Of a DNA stretch of 64,000 nucleotides, positions 7,996-17,708 are shown piece after piece. Each line of letters opens with the position of its first letter. Position 1 is the stretch's first letter. The position numbers were made by a program, and so were the translations under genes. Origin of the DNA: an uncultured Ruminiclostridium sp. (GTDB taxonomy: Bacteria > Bacillota > Clostridia > Oscillospirales > Ruminococcaceae); NCBI GenBank assembly GCA_910588335.1, contig CAJUQV010000018.1, positions 3,623 through 67,622 on the forward strand. Direction: 5' to 3'. The notes under the pieces were generated by a model. The model had not been told where the DNA came from and ran no database searches. It saw only the letters and a program-made list of their open reading frames with translations.

Positions 7996-10900
7996 TCAAA
8001 AGAAAGTCATCTGAGCCGATTTATCCAGTCCCTCAAACACATTCATATCCTCTAATTTCTGCATAACGGATTTATTTATGCCGCTTTCTATCTGAATATC
8101 CTCTACGCTTACGAAATTATTTTTTCCGATAGTCTCCTTTAAGCTTCTTGCCGCGTTTTCACCGCAGCCGTCGATAGCAAGCAGAGGAAGTCTCAGGTCG
8201 CCGTTTTCAATAACGTATTTTGTGGCGTCGCTTTTAAGATAGTGAACGGGCAGGAAGTGTATTCCTCTGTTCATCATCTCGTATATCAGAAGATACGCTT
8301 CAACCATGGACTGCTCTTTCGCACTGGCGTCGGGATTGGACTGTATTTGCTGTATGCGGCTTTTAACGGCGCTTTTTCCGCCCATTACGGTTTTTATCTC
8401 AATATTTTCGGTATGTTTTGTAAGAATTGCGGCGTAAAACTCGGAGGGGCGATTAACCTTGAACCAGCCTAATTTTACCGCCCCGGTAACATAAGCGGCG
8501 GCGTGAGCCTTTGGAAACATATACTTTATCTTTTTGCAGCTTTCCACGTACCAGTCGGGAACGTTGTTTTCCTTAAAGGCGTTGTATATGGTATCGTCAA
8601 AAAGCTTTTTGGCGTTGCCCTTACGTGTTATTTCCATTATTTTAAAGGCAAGACTCGGCTCTACCCCTTTGTGAAGCAGATAAACCATTATATTGTCACG
8701 GGTACCTATTACTTCGGAAATAGTACAGGTACCGTTGGCGATAAGATCCTTGGCATTGCCCACATATACGTCGGTTCCGTGAGAAAGACCCGAAATCTGC
8801 AAAAGGTCGGAAAAAAGCTTGGGCTGTGAATCCTTAAGCATCTGTATAGTGAAGTTGGTTCCGAATTCGGGCAGTCCGTATGTACCCAACGGTAGCAAAA
8901 CCGGGTCTTCTTCCTCAAATTTAAGCGCTTTTGTTGAGGTAAAAAGACTTATAACATCTTTATCCGAAACGGGAACGTCGGCTATTTTAATTCCGGTGCT
9001 GTCCTCAAGATGCTTGTAAAGTGTAGGAACATCGTGTCCCAGTTCGTCAAGCTTAAGTATGGTATCATGAAGGGCGTGGAAATCAAAGTGGGTGGTTATA
9101 ACTCCCTTGGTGGCGTCGTCGGCAGGTCTTTGCACCGGTGAAAAATCGTATATTTCATATGTGTCGGGAACCACTACCATTCCGCCGGGATGCTGAGAAG
9201 TGGTGCGCTTTACTCCGGTAAATCCGAGAGCGAGACGGGTCATCTCCGCGTTGTTGTAAACCGTACCGCGCTCCGCAGCATATTTTTTTACAAAACCGAA
9301 GGCGGTTTTTTCCTGAATGGCGGAAATGGTGCCCGCCTTGAATACGTGATCCTTACCGAACAGCTCTTCGGTATAGCGATGGGACTGCGCCTGATATTCG
9401 CCGCTGAAATTTAGGTCTATATCGGGAGCTTTATCTCCCTTGAAGCCCAAAAAGGTTTCAAAGGGAATATCGTGTCCGTCGCATTCCATAGGCGTACCGC
9501 ATATAGGACAGTTTTTAGATGGCAGGTCGTAACCCGACTGTACCGAACCATCGGTTATAAATTCGGTATGGCGGCATTTTCCGCACCTGTAATGGGGAGG
9601 AAGCGGATTTACCTCGGAAATTCCCGACATTGTTGCTACGAGAGAGGAGCCGACAGAACCTCTTGAGCCTACCGCGTAGCCGCATTCATTGGATTTATGG
9701 ACTAACTTCTGCGCAATCATATAAAGAACGGAAAATCCGTATTTTATGATAGCGTCAAGTTCCTTTTTAAGACGATTCTTTACCGTATCGGGAAGCTCGT
9801 CGCCGTAAAGCTCGTGCGCCTTGTTCCAGCAGAGATCCTGTAGCTCCTGCTCCGCACCCTCGATAAACGGGGTATAGGTGCCTTTGGGTATAGGCCTTAT
9901 ATCCTCCACCATATCGGCAATTTTATTGGTATTGGTTACCACCACCTCAAAGGCCTTTTCTTCGCCGAGATAAGCGAATTCCTCTAGCATTTCATCGGTA
10001 GTGCGAAGATATAAAGGCGCCTGCTGACCCGCGTCGGTGTAGCCTTGTCCCGCCTGCAATATCTCTCTGAAAACGGCGTCGCTTTTATTCATAAAGTGAA
10101 CGTCGCAGGTGGCCACAACAGGCTTGTTTAGCTTTTCGCCAAGCTGTACTATCTTTCGGTTATATTCCTTAAGTATTTCTTCGGAGGAAACCTTGTTTTC
10201 TCGGAGCAAAAAGTTATTGTTTCCGATAGGCTGTATTTCAAGAAAATCGTAGAAGGATACTGTCTCTTCTATGGATTCCTCGGATTTTCCGTTAATTATA
10301 GCCTGATAAAGCTCGCCCGCTTCGCAGGCGCTGCCGATAATAAGACCCTCGCGGTGGTTTTTCAGCTCCGACATGGGGATACGGGGCTTTTTATGAAAAT
10401 AATCAAGGTTGGAAAAGGAAATAAGTTTGTATAGATTTTTAAGACCGGTATTGTTTTTGGCAATAATTATCTGATGATAGGTGGGCATTTTCTTAACGTC
10501 CACGTTGCCTAAAACTATATTAAGATCGCCTAACTTTTCGATTGCTCTTCCCTTCTGCGAAAGCCCGATAAGCTTTATAAAAACGTTCGCCAGCATTTTT
10601 GCGTCGTCAATGGCTCTGTGATGGTTGAAATCTCCCAACCCGAACTCGGCCGCCATTGCGTCAAGCGTGTGCTTTTTCTTGTTGGGAATTGCCGCGCGGC
10701 AGAGCTTAAGGCTGTCTATGGCGGGATTTCGGTAATTTATCTTATTCCTTTCGCAAGCTATGCGTATAAAAGAGGTATCAAAATCCGAATTATGAGCGAT
10801 AAGAGGAGCGTCGCCGCAAAATTCGAGAAATTTTCTCACCGCTTCCCCCTCGGAAGGAGCATCCTCTACCATTGCGTCGGTAATTCCGGTAAGCTCGGTT

Positions 10901-12417
10901 ATATTTTCGGGAATAGGGCGTTCGGGGTTTACAAAGGTGCCAAACTCCTCCGCTATTTCCATATTTATAAGCTTTACCGCCCCGATTTCGGTAATACGGT
11001 CGGTTTCTCTTGAAAGTCCGGTGGTTTCTATATCGAAAACAATTATTTCATCGTATATGGAACGATTTGTACACCCTTCCACCAATGAGTGTCCGTCGTT
11101 TACAAAATATGCTTCCATTCCGAACAGCACCTTAAATTTAGTGTCCGGATTGTTTTTGCGTATATCGTTTAAAGCGTTCATTGCGTCGGGATAAGCCTGT
11201 ACATTGCCGTGGTCGGTTATTGCAACGGCTTTGTGTCCCCAGTTAAAAGCGCGCTTTACCAGAGCCCCCACCGGAGTGATGGCGTCAAGATCGGACATAT
11301 TGGTGTGCATATGAAGCTCAACGCGCTTTACCGGAGCATTGTCTGTTTTCTCCTTTTTCTTTACCCGCATTATGGACTTGGGATCAACGTAAAGGGACTT
11401 TGTGAAATCGTCCATCTTAACGTCTCCGTTTACCAGAAGCACCGTTCCCTTTTTAACAAATCCGTAATCGCCCATCTTATCCGAAGGAGTAAATATACGC
11501 AGTATCTGGGAATTGGTGTAATCGGTAAAATAAGCGGTCAGTATAACAAATTCACCGTTTTTTATCGTTTTTTCCTCAACGCTGAATACCTCTCCCCAAA
11601 GGGTAACATTGTTGGCGGCTTCATATACTTCCCTCATTTCAGTCGGTATATCGTTTATTGCCTTTCCTGCCAGAAGCTCCGCATCGGTTTGAAAAAACTC
11701 GCTTTCAAACATCAAAGGCATTTTTTCCGGTTCGGACAAAACATTAAGACGCGCTCTCCGCTGAGGCCGCCCGTTTCCGTCTCCTCCCGCGCTGCCGCCG
11801 CTGCCTTTGGAATAGCCCCCGCCGTAGCCACCTTTAACGGATGACGGAGGCGGCGCTGGTTCCGTATGCATAAATGCTTCGGGCGGCGGAGGGGGAAGTC
11901 CTGCCTCGTCAAGCCGCAGCTTTTCCTCCCTGTTTTCTATATCCACAGCCTTTATACCGTCAAATATTATATTTATGTCCACGTCAAAGTACCCTTTGGC
12001 GTATTTTTCTATTTCTCTGTCAATGTGTCCTTCCGATAAAATATCGGCGCCGCCGTTTTTCAGTGTAATTTCATATGTACCGTCGCCCTCCGATATTTCA
12101 GCGTTTTTAAGGTAACCGTTGATTTTTCCGGTGAGAGACGGTTTAGCGTGAAGTAAATCTATAATGTGATATATTCTGTCAGAGGAAAACAAAACGGAAG
12201 GATATTTCGGAAAAATTTCCGCCGTTTTTATTTCAAGATTTTCTTTGATTTTCTCCGCGGCGGACAATATCAGAGAGGATTCCGGCACGTCTTCCATGGA
12301 AAGCTGAAGCAAAAGTCCCTTGCTCACGCTATTGTAAATAATGGAAGTTACCTCACCGCCGCCGGTTATCTCGTCGAATACTAAATTGACAAACAGATCT
12401 TTTAATTTTTTTGACAT
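7996..12417 (-). CDS. polC: DNA polymerase III alpha subunit, PolC type
   Basis: This is the leading-strand replicase of Firmicutes, with built-in proofreading. The 1473 residues show an N-terminal domain, a low-complexity proline/glycine linker near residues 180-225, an OB fold (about 250-340), a PHP domain split around the exonuclease (LHMHTNMSDLDAI near 368), a DEDD exonuclease (IIVFDIETTGLS near 461, IAHNSDFDTSFI further on), then palm and fingers. A zinc-binding segment (CRHTEF to CPICG) is near 943-970, and SQHPGGMVV lies near 1075. The C-terminal QMTFF resembles a sliding-clamp-binding motif. It follows ispG by 17 bases at the end of the conserved uppS-cdsA-dxr-rseP-ispG run. Confidence 0.99.
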   Translation of the reverse strand: MSKKLKDLFVNLVFDEITGGGEVTSIIYNSVSKGLLLQLSMEDVPESSLILSAAEKIKENLEIKTAEIFPKYPSVLFSSDRIYHIIDLLHAKPSLTGKINGYLKNAEISEGDGTYEITLKNGGADILSEGHIDREIEKYAKGYFDVDINIIFDGIKAVDIENREEKLRLDEAGLPPPPPEAFMHTEPAPPPSSVKGGYGGGYSKGSGGSAGGDGNGRPQRRARLNVLSEPEKMPLMFESEFFQTDAELLAGKAINDIPTEMREVYEAANNVTLWGEVFSVEEKTIKNGEFVILTAYFTDYTNSQILRIFTPSDKMGDYGFVKKGTVLLVNGDVKMDDFTKSLYVDPKSIMRVKKKEKTDNAPVKRVELHMHTNMSDLDAITPVGALVKRAFNWGHKAVAITDHGNVQAYPDAMNALNDIRKNNPDTKFKVLFGMEAYFVNDGHSLVEGCTNRSIYDEIIVFDIETTGLSRETDRITEIGAVKLINMEIAEEFGTFVNPERPIPENITELTGITDAMVEDAPSEGEAVRKFLEFCGDAPLIAHNSDFDTSFIRIACERNKINYRNPAIDSLKLCRAAIPNKKKHTLDAMAAEFGLGDFNHHRAIDDAKMLANVFIKLIGLSQKGRAIEKLGDLNIVLGNVDVKKMPTYHQIIIAKNNTGLKNLYKLISFSNLDYFHKKPRIPMSELKNHREGLIIGSACEAGELYQAIINGKSEESIEETVSFYDFLEIQPIGNNNFLLRENKVSSEEILKEYNRKIVQLGEKLNKPVVATCDVHFMNKSDAVFREILQAGQGYTDAGQQAPLYLRTTDEMLEEFAYLGEEKAFEVVVTNTNKIADMVEDIRPIPKGTYTPFIEGAEQELQDLCWNKAHELYGDELPDTVKNRLKKELDAIIKYGFSVLYMIAQKLVHKSNECGYAVGSRGSVGSSLVATMSGISEVNPLPPHYRCGKCRHTEFITDGSVQSGYDLPSKNCPICGTPMECDGHDIPFETFLGFKGDKAPDIDLNFSGEYQAQSHRYTEELFGKDHVFKAGTISAIQEKTAFGFVKKYAAERGTVYNNAEMTRLALGFTGVKRTTSQHPGGMVVVPDTYEIYDFSPVQRPADDATKGVITTHFDFHALHDTILKLDELGHDVPTLYKHLEDSTGIKIADVPVSDKDVISLFTSTKALKFEEEDPVLLPLGTYGLPEFGTNFTIQMLKDSQPKLFSDLLQISGLSHGTDVYVGNAKDLIANGTCTISEVIGTRDNIMVYLLHKGVEPSLAFKIMEITRKGNAKKLFDDTIYNAFKENNVPDWYVESCKKIKYMFPKAHAAAYVTGAVKLGWFKVNRPSEFYAAILTKHTENIEIKTVMGGKSAVKSRIQQIQSNPDASAKEQSMVEAYLLIYEMMNRGIHFLPVHYLKSDATKYVIENGDLRLPLLAIDGCGENAARSLKETIGKNNFVSVEDIQIESGINKSVMQKLEDMNVFEGLDKSAQMTFF

Positions 12418-12434
12418 TCCTGATTCCCTTTCGG

Positions 12435-13469
12435 TTACATCTTTTTAATTTCATCCATCAGCGCGGTCAAAAGCTTGTTCTCCGGAACCTTGCTTATTAT
12501 CTCGCCTTTTTTAAAGATAAGACCTTCTCCCTTTCCCCCCGCTATTCCTATATCCGCTTCCTTAGCTTCTCCCGGCCCGTTGACCACGCAGCCCATAACC
12601 GCTATCTTTATATTTTTATGTATATCCGCCGTAAGCTCCTCAACCTTATGCGCCAAACCGATAAGATCAATCTGCGTCCTGCCGCAGGTGGGGCAGGACA
12701 CTATCTCAACCGTATTTTTTCCCTTTCCCACAGCGGTGAGTATATCCTTTGCAGCTTTTATTTCGAGGAGCGGAGCCTCGGTGAGCGATACTCTTATCGT
12801 GTCCCCTATTCCGTCGCAAAGCAGAGAACCTATCCCGACAGCGGATTTTATTATTCCCATTCTTTCAGTGCCAGCTTCGGTCACCCCAAGATGAAGAGGA
12901 TAATCGCATATCTTGTCAAGCTTTCTGTAAGCCTCGATCATAACAGGAACGGACGACGCCTTTATTGAAATGACAATGTCCCGAAAATCGCAGGTTTCCA
13001 ATATTTTAACGTGTTTCATGGCGCTTTCCACAAGCGCATCGGCGCAGGGAGCGCCGTATTTTTTCAGTATCTCCTTTTCCACAGAACCGGAATTTACCCC
13101 GATTCTTATGGGAATACCTCTCGCACCACAGGCTCCCGTGACGGCTCTTACTTTTTCCTCCGAGCCTATGTTTCCGGGGTTTATTCTGAGCTTGTCCACT
13201 CCTGCCTTGGCGCATTCCAAAGCGATTTTATAGTCGAAATGTATATCCGCCACAAGCGGTATTGTAATTTTGTTTTTAATGGCGTAAATAAGCCTTACCG
13301 CTTCCGGTCTCGGAACCGACACCCTCACTATTTCACAGCCCGCACGCTCCAACTCCTCGGCCTGTTTTACATTGCCCTCCGTATCCTCGTACGGAACATT
13401 CAGCATTGACTGTATATAAATATTCCCGTCCCCTAAAGTGAGATTTCCCACCTTGACTTTTCTTTTCAT
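12435..13469 (-). CDS. ispG: 4-hydroxy-3-methylbut-2-enyl diphosphate synthase (GcpE)
   Basis: IspG reduces 2-C-methyl-erythritol cyclodiphosphate to HMBPP using a [4Fe-4S] cluster, the penultimate MEP-pathway step. The 344-residue length fits the bacterial two-domain form: a TIM barrel (VRVSVPRPEAV, PLVADIHFDYKIAL, KLRINPGNIG) followed by a cluster domain. The three cluster cysteines are in VSCPTCGRTQ and VMGCVVNGPGEAKEAD, with the conserved glutamate in the second motif. It sits between rseP and polC in a tight same-strand run with dxr, an earlier enzyme of the same pathway. Confidence 0.98.
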   Translation of the reverse strand: MKRKVKVGNLTLGDGNIYIQSMLNVPYEDTEGNVKQAEELERAGCEIVRVSVPRPEAVRLIYAIKNKITIPLVADIHFDYKIALECAKAGVDKLRINPGNIGSEEKVRAVTGACGARGIPIRIGVNSGSVEKEILKKYGAPCADALVESAMKHVKILETCDFRDIVISIKASSVPVMIEAYRKLDKICDYPLHLGVTEAGTERMGIIKSAVGIGSLLCDGIGDTIRVSLTEAPLLEIKAAKDILTAVGKGKNTVEIVSCPTCGRTQIDLIGLAHKVEELTADIHKNIKIAVMGCVVNGPGEAKEADIGIAGGKGEGLIFKKGEIISKVPENKLLTALMDEIKKM

Positions 13470-13534
13470 TTTAAATACCCTTTCGCATCAAGAAGTACGC
13501 CTGCCGAAAAAAGAAGGCAATACTCCCCCCAAAA

Positions 13535-14608
13535 TTAACCGCCGGTAATAAGCCTTACTATATCGTTGAAAGTGACCACAAGCATAAGAACCATCAGCGC
13601 GGCAAAGCCTATAAAATGCACCATTCCCTCATGTTCGGGCTTCATCGGCTTTCGTCTTATAAGTTCAATTATCAGGAATATTATCCTGCTTCCGTCCAAA
13701 GCGGGAACGGGAAGCAGATTGAAAATGCCTAAATTTATAGTTATCAGCGCAATCATCGACATAAGATTCATAACATTTTCCTTGAAATTTGCTCCGGCGG
13801 TGGCGGTCTGCGAGATAACCGAAACTGTTCCAACGGGACCCGAAAGCTCGTTAAGACCGTAAGTGCCCTTCAAAAGGTCGATAAGCGATACCCATACCAA
13901 TCTTCCGTAGGTAGCCGCCTCTTTAAAGCTGTATACGAAAATATTTTTGAAATCAACATGATAAGCGCTTACATAAAAGTCGAAAATAACGCTTGACTTT
14001 CCATACTCTCCGGGATTTAGTGCAAATTGCACGTTATTGAGAGTAACTGTCTCTCCCCCTCTTTTCACCTTAAAATCATAGGTCATATATTCCTGATGAG
14101 GGTCGGCTTTCATTGCACTGTTCTGAAGCGCATAAGATATATCCATGTAGCTCCAGATTGTGTGGCCGTTTATTTCAAGTATTTCGTCTCCTACCTGTAA
14201 GTATTGATTTGAAACCGGGGTTTCTCCTCTAAAGCTGTCTATTCTTGAGCTTACCACTTTTCCGCTTACCAAAATAACTATCGCACACACTATTATTCCC
14301 AAAATAAGATTCATAACGGGACCAGCCGCCAAAACCACAATACGCTGCCACACGGGTCTGTTTCTGAAGCTACGGGGATCGTCGCTTTCTTCGTCTTCTC
14401 CCAACTGTACGGAACCGCCTATGGGGAGCAGCTTAACTGTGTAAAGAGTCTCCTTACCCTGCTTCTTAAATATACGCGGTCCCATTCCCAGCGAAAACTC
14501 GCTGACCTTCATTCCGCAGGCCTTTGCAGCGAAAAAGTGTCCCATCTCGTGAATGATGATGATAGCGCAAAACGCGAGAATTGCCAATAAAATCATTACA
14601 AAACCCAT
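13535..14608 (-). CDS. rseP: RIP metalloprotease, site-2 protease family
   Basis: RseP/RasP enzymes cut transmembrane segments of anti-sigma factors and signal-peptide remnants. The zinc motif HEMGHF is in the first membrane helix, and NLLPVPALDGSR near the C-terminus supplies the third ligand. A PDZ-like domain lies between (VGDEILEINGHTIWS). About four hydrophobic spans are visible. I choose the ATG at 14608 (MGFVMILLAIL) because AGGAAG is five bases upstream; an ATG 39 bases earlier lacks this. The gene is in the normal place between dxr and ispG. Confidence 0.95.
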   Translation of the reverse strand: MGFVMILLAILAFCAIIIIHEMGHFFAAKACGMKVSEFSLGMGPRIFKKQGKETLYTVKLLPIGGSVQLGEDEESDDPRSFRNRPVWQRIVVLAAGPVMNLILGIIVCAIVILVSGKVVSSRIDSFRGETPVSNQYLQVGDEILEINGHTIWSYMDISYALQNSAMKADPHQEYMTYDFKVKRGGETVTLNNVQFALNPGEYGKSSVIFDFYVSAYHVDFKNIFVYSFKEAATYGRLVWVSLIDLLKGTYGLNELSGPVGTVSVISQTATAGANFKENVMNLMSMIALITINLGIFNLLPVPALDGSRIIFLIIELIRRKPMKPEHEGMVHFIGFAALMVLMLVVTFNDIVRLITGG

Positions 14609-14651
14609 AAAACTTCCTTTCAAACAGTTATAATCATTGATTTTCAATCAT

Positions 14652-15776
14652 TTATTTAAGTCTTTCTTCCGTTTCCCTTTCCGTTTCAATAATTATGTCT
14701 GTGTCAATCGCTTTGGAAAAGCAAACGTTTTCCATTGCCCATGCTATCTTTTCGGGAATTTCGCAGAAGCTTAATTTATCACGCAAAAACATATCAACCG
14801 CGATCTCGTTGGCTTTGTTTATTATACAAGGCATATTTCCGCCCTTTTTCAGAGCCGAACGAGCCAGACCTATACAGGAAAAAACCTTTTCGTCGGGTTT
14901 TTCAAAGGTCATTGTAATGTCAAAAAGAGAGAGAGGCTTCGCACAGGAAGAACAGCGTTTGGGATAAGTTAAAGCAAGCTGTATCGGGATACGCATATCC
15001 GGAACCCCCATCTGACCTATAACCGAGCCATCCTCAAACTCCACCGCAGAATGGAGTATGCTCTGAGGGTGAACCACTATCTCAACTTGTTCGGGAAGCA
15101 CGTCAAACAGCCATACCGCTTCTATCAGCTCAAGACCTTTGTTCATCATTGTAGCGCTGTCCACGGTTATCTTGGCTCCCATACTCCAATTAGGGTGTTT
15201 AAGCGCCTGTTCTTTTGTCACGAATTTAAGCTTATCCTTCGTATAACCTCGGAAAGGACCTCCGGAAGCGGTAAGTATCAGTTTTTTCGGTTTATTTTCT
15301 CCGCGTCCCATTAAACACTGAAATATCGCAGAGTGTTCGCTGTCTATCGGCAAAAGATCTGTTCCCTTTTCTTTTACAAGATCGGTTATTATTTCCCCTC
15401 CTACCACAAGGCTTTCCTTGTTTGCAAGTGCAAGTCTGTTACCTGCGCCTACGGCGGATAATGTAGGGGCAAAGCCCGCCATTCCGACAATTGCGTTTAC
15501 AACGGTGTCACATGGCAGAGAAGCAAGTGCGCAAAGTCCTTCTTTTCCGCACAAAAGCTCAATACCTTTTCCGCTTAAACGTGATTTTAAATCACAGTAT
15601 TTGCTTTCATCAGCAATACATACATATTCCGGTGAAAATTCTTCCGCCTGCCTTATCAACAGATCCACATTGTTTCCGGCGGACAAAGCCTTTACATTTA
15701 TATTATGCAGCTTTGCCACATCTAATGCCTGTGTTCCGATAGAACCTGTGGACCCCAACAAAACTATATCCTTCAT
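14652..15776 (-). CDS. dxr: 1-deoxy-D-xylulose 5-phosphate reductoisomerase
   Basis: Dxr converts DXP to 2-C-methyl-D-erythritol 4-phosphate with NADPH, the first committed MEP step and the target of fosmidomycin. The 374-residue protein begins with the nucleotide-binding loop LLGSTGSIGTQALDVA. The metal and substrate sites LPIDSEHSAIFQCL (near residue 142), LTASGGPFRG (near 168) and MNKGLELIEA (near 212) are complete. It is 43 bases upstream of rseP. A long inverted repeat separates it from cdsA. Confidence 0.98.
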   Translation of the reverse strand: MKDIVLLGSTGSIGTQALDVAKLHNINVKALSAGNNVDLLIRQAEEFSPEYVCIADESKYCDLKSRLSGKGIELLCGKEGLCALASLPCDTVVNAIVGMAGFAPTLSAVGAGNRLALANKESLVVGGEIITDLVKEKGTDLLPIDSEHSAIFQCLMGRGENKPKKLILTASGGPFRGYTKDKLKFVTKEQALKHPNWSMGAKITVDSATMMNKGLELIEAVWLFDVLPEQVEIVVHPQSILHSAVEFEDGSVIGQMGVPDMRIPIQLALTYPKRCSSCAKPLSLFDITMTFEKPDEKVFSCIGLARSALKKGGNMPCIINKANEIAVDMFLRDKLSFCEIPEKIAWAMENVCFSKAIDTDIIIETERETEERLK

Positions 15777-15820
15777 ATAAGTTAACGCCGCGTGCCAAAA
15801 AACTTCTTCCGAAAAAATCA

Positions 15821-15939
15821 GGAAACCTGTTTTTATAAGAAACCGCAGCCGACACGATATTGTTAAAAACTTCGATAGTTTTAAACACTTTCAACATAGT
15901 TTTCAACAATTGCCGCGAAAAACTCTTATAAAAACAGGT
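15821..15939. repeat. Long inverted repeat between cdsA and dxr
   Basis: Perfect 16-base arms at 15825-15840 and 15924-15939 (ACCTGTTTTTATAAGA and its complement). Inner arms (ATTGTTAAAAACT near 15858 against AGTTTTCAACAAT near 15899) also pair. The whole stretch would fold as one long hairpin in the operon mRNA. Its sequence is not that of the GTATTA-ended repeats. Confidence 0.7.
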
Positions 15940-15993
15940 CAGGAACAAGTTTCAGCTATAATTCGACATTTTTCCTCCTATGTCACAATAATT

Positions 15994-16839
15994 CTAAGCT
16001 ATCATGCAAACCGGCTCTATAAAAGAAAAGGCAATGTACAGAAAAGGCGCCACAAAAAGCACGCTGTCAAACCTGTCCAATATACCTCCGTGACCGGGAA
16101 TAATATTGCCGAAATCCTTTACCATACACTGTCTTTTCAGAAGCGAAGCGGAAAAATCACCGACAACACCCAATACAGAGCCTATTACCGCAATCAGCAC
16201 AAGATATAAAACATTGACCTTAAAGGAAATTACGCCGTTCATCATTCCGTCAATCCAAGGATAACCGAATCCTACAATCACCGCCGTTATAATTGCGGCG
16301 GCAAGTCCGCCGAAAAAACCTTCCCATGATTTTTTCGGGCTGATCTTAGGCGCCATTTTATGCTTTCCGAAAGCAGAACCGATAAAATAAGCGCCCGCGT
16401 CGCTTATCCATGGTATTAAAAGGGCAAGAACCACATAATAAACTCCGGTTTCAAAGTTTTTATGCAAAAATACAATTGTAGAAAGCGAAAGAGGTATCAG
16501 GAAAGATACGAAACTCATAAGAGCTATCTCTTCAAATCTCACTTTTTCGTGATCAAAAAGCATTATAACAAACATTATAAGTAAAAACGTTCCCGCCAGC
16601 ATCGGGAAAAAACGCTTGATAGGATCAATACACAAAAAAGTAGGCATTACGGTGGCATAGATCATACATACTGCCGCCACGCCTTTATTTGAAAAATATT
16701 TAGTGGCAAGCAGCACTTCGCCAACCGCCAAAGCAGCGGCAAAGGTCATTGCCACAAGTATAACCGCCGTATTATCCAAATATAAAAGAAATATCAGCAA
16801 TGGAACAGCAACAGCCGCCGTTAATATTCTTGTCAACAT
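15994..16839 (-). CDS. cdsA: Phosphatidate cytidylyltransferase
   Basis: CdsA makes CDP-diacylglycerol from phosphatidic acid and CTP, the branch point for bacterial phospholipids. The protein (about 281 residues) is an integral membrane enzyme with seven or eight hydrophobic spans. The family signature near the C-terminus is complete: SLLKRQCMVKDF then IIPGHGGILDRFDS, with the metal-binding aspartates. I prefer the ATG at 16839 (MLTRILTAAVAVPLL), with AAAGGA eight bases before it, over an ATG 48 bases upstream that lies next to the palindrome and has no clear ribosome site. Confidence 0.96.
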   Translation of the reverse strand: MLTRILTAAVAVPLLIFLLYLDNTAVILVAMTFAAALAVGEVLLATKYFSNKGVAAVCMIYATVMPTFLCIDPIKRFFPMLAGTFLLIMFVIMLFDHEKVRFEEIALMSFVSFLIPLSLSTIVFLHKNFETGVYYVVLALLIPWISDAGAYFIGSAFGKHKMAPKISPKKSWEGFFGGLAAAIITAVIVGFGYPWIDGMMNGVISFKVNVLYLVLIAVIGSVLGVVGDFSASLLKRQCMVKDFGNIIPGHGGILDRFDSVLFVAPFLYIAFSFIEPVCMIA

Positions 16840-16907
16840 AGAAACCGTCCTTTGATTGAGAAGCAGCGCCCCAATTTGAAAATTCACCGGAGCTGCAAAA
16901 TAAAGCG

Positions 16908-16992
16908 TTATACCAATCCCTTTTTAAACTATGGATAAAAAGTGTTGCACCAAAAACACTAATCCGGCAGTTTAAAAAGGGATTAGTATTAA
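16908..16992. repeat. GTATTA-ended palindrome overlapping the uppS stop codon
   Basis: Perfect 16-base arms, 16915-16930 against 16969-16984 (AATCCCTTTTTAAACT and its complement), with an inner AGTGTT/AACACT stem. The right end GATTAGTATTAA supplies the uppS stop codon (TAA, 16989-16991 on the minus strand). It shares end motifs, not body sequence, with the repeats at 18338, 25087 and 45811. Confidence 0.8.
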
Positions 16993-17708
16993 ACTCCGCC
17001 GAAGCGGCGATCCCTTTTACCGTATTCCAATAATGCGTTTATAAGATCCCGCTCTGTAAAATCCGGCCACAAAACGTCCATAAACACAAACTCGGCATAT
17101 GCCGACTGCCATATAAGAAAATTAGACAGACGCTTTTCGCCGCTGGGACGTATTACAAGATCCACATCGGGAAGATCACTTGTATAAAGAAACCGCGAAA
17201 AGTTTTTTTCGTTCAGCTCCTCCAGTGTTATTTCTCCCGATTTATAAAGCTCCGCCGCGTGTTTTGCCCCGTTTACGATTTCCTCTCTGCCTCCGTAATT
17301 AAAGGCTATGCAGCACCACATTCCCGTATTCTCGGCGGACATAGCCTCCGCCTCTTCCATTTTTTGTCTTACCTCTCCCGGCAAACTATCTCTGCTTCCT
17401 ATAAATCTCAGCCTTATGTTTTTTGAATTAAGCTTCATCATCTCGTCCATAAAGCTGCAAAACAGCTTCATCAGAGAATCCACTTCTTCCTTCGGTCTCG
17501 ACCAGTTTTCGGTGGAAAAGGCGTAAAACGTTACACAGGGTATGCCGAGTTCAACGCAACTGTTCAAACAACTGCGGAAAGCCTTAGCCCCCTGTGAATG
17601 ACCCAATTTTCTCGGCAGAAAACGCTTTTTAGCCCATCTGCCGTTGCCGTCCATAATAATACCTATATGCTTTATGTCAAGACTTCCGACTATGTTTTCC
17701 TTATCCAC
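16989..17708 (-). CDS. uppS: Isoprenyl transferase (undecaprenyl diphosphate synthase)
   Basis: UppS extends farnesyl diphosphate with eight isopentenyl units in cis to make the C55 carrier lipid for wall synthesis. The 239-residue protein has the catalytic-loop motif HIGIIMDGNGRWAKKR near residue 16, FYAFSTENWSRP near 75, and DLVIRPSGEKRLSNFLIWQ then EFVFMDVLWPDF near the end. Its start shares one base with the frr stop, so the two are coupled. The TAA stop falls inside the terminal GTATTA of a repeat element, so the last codons may have been set by its insertion. Confidence 0.98.
   Translation of the reverse strand: MDKENIVGSLDIKHIGIIMDGNGRWAKKRFLPRKLGHSQGAKAFRSCLNSCVELGIPCVTFYAFSTENWSRPKEEVDSLMKLFCSFMDEMMKLNSKNIRLRFIGSRDSLPGEVRQKMEEAEAMSAENTGMWCCIAFNYGGREEIVNGAKHAAELYKSGEITLEELNEKNFSRFLYTSDLPDVDLVIRPSGEKRLSNFLIWQSAYAEFVFMDVLWPDFTERDLINALLEYGKRDRRFGGV

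Noticed and set aside
11209..11844. 211-residue plus-strand frame
   Set aside because: Lies entirely antisense to polC; composition is that of a complementary shadow.
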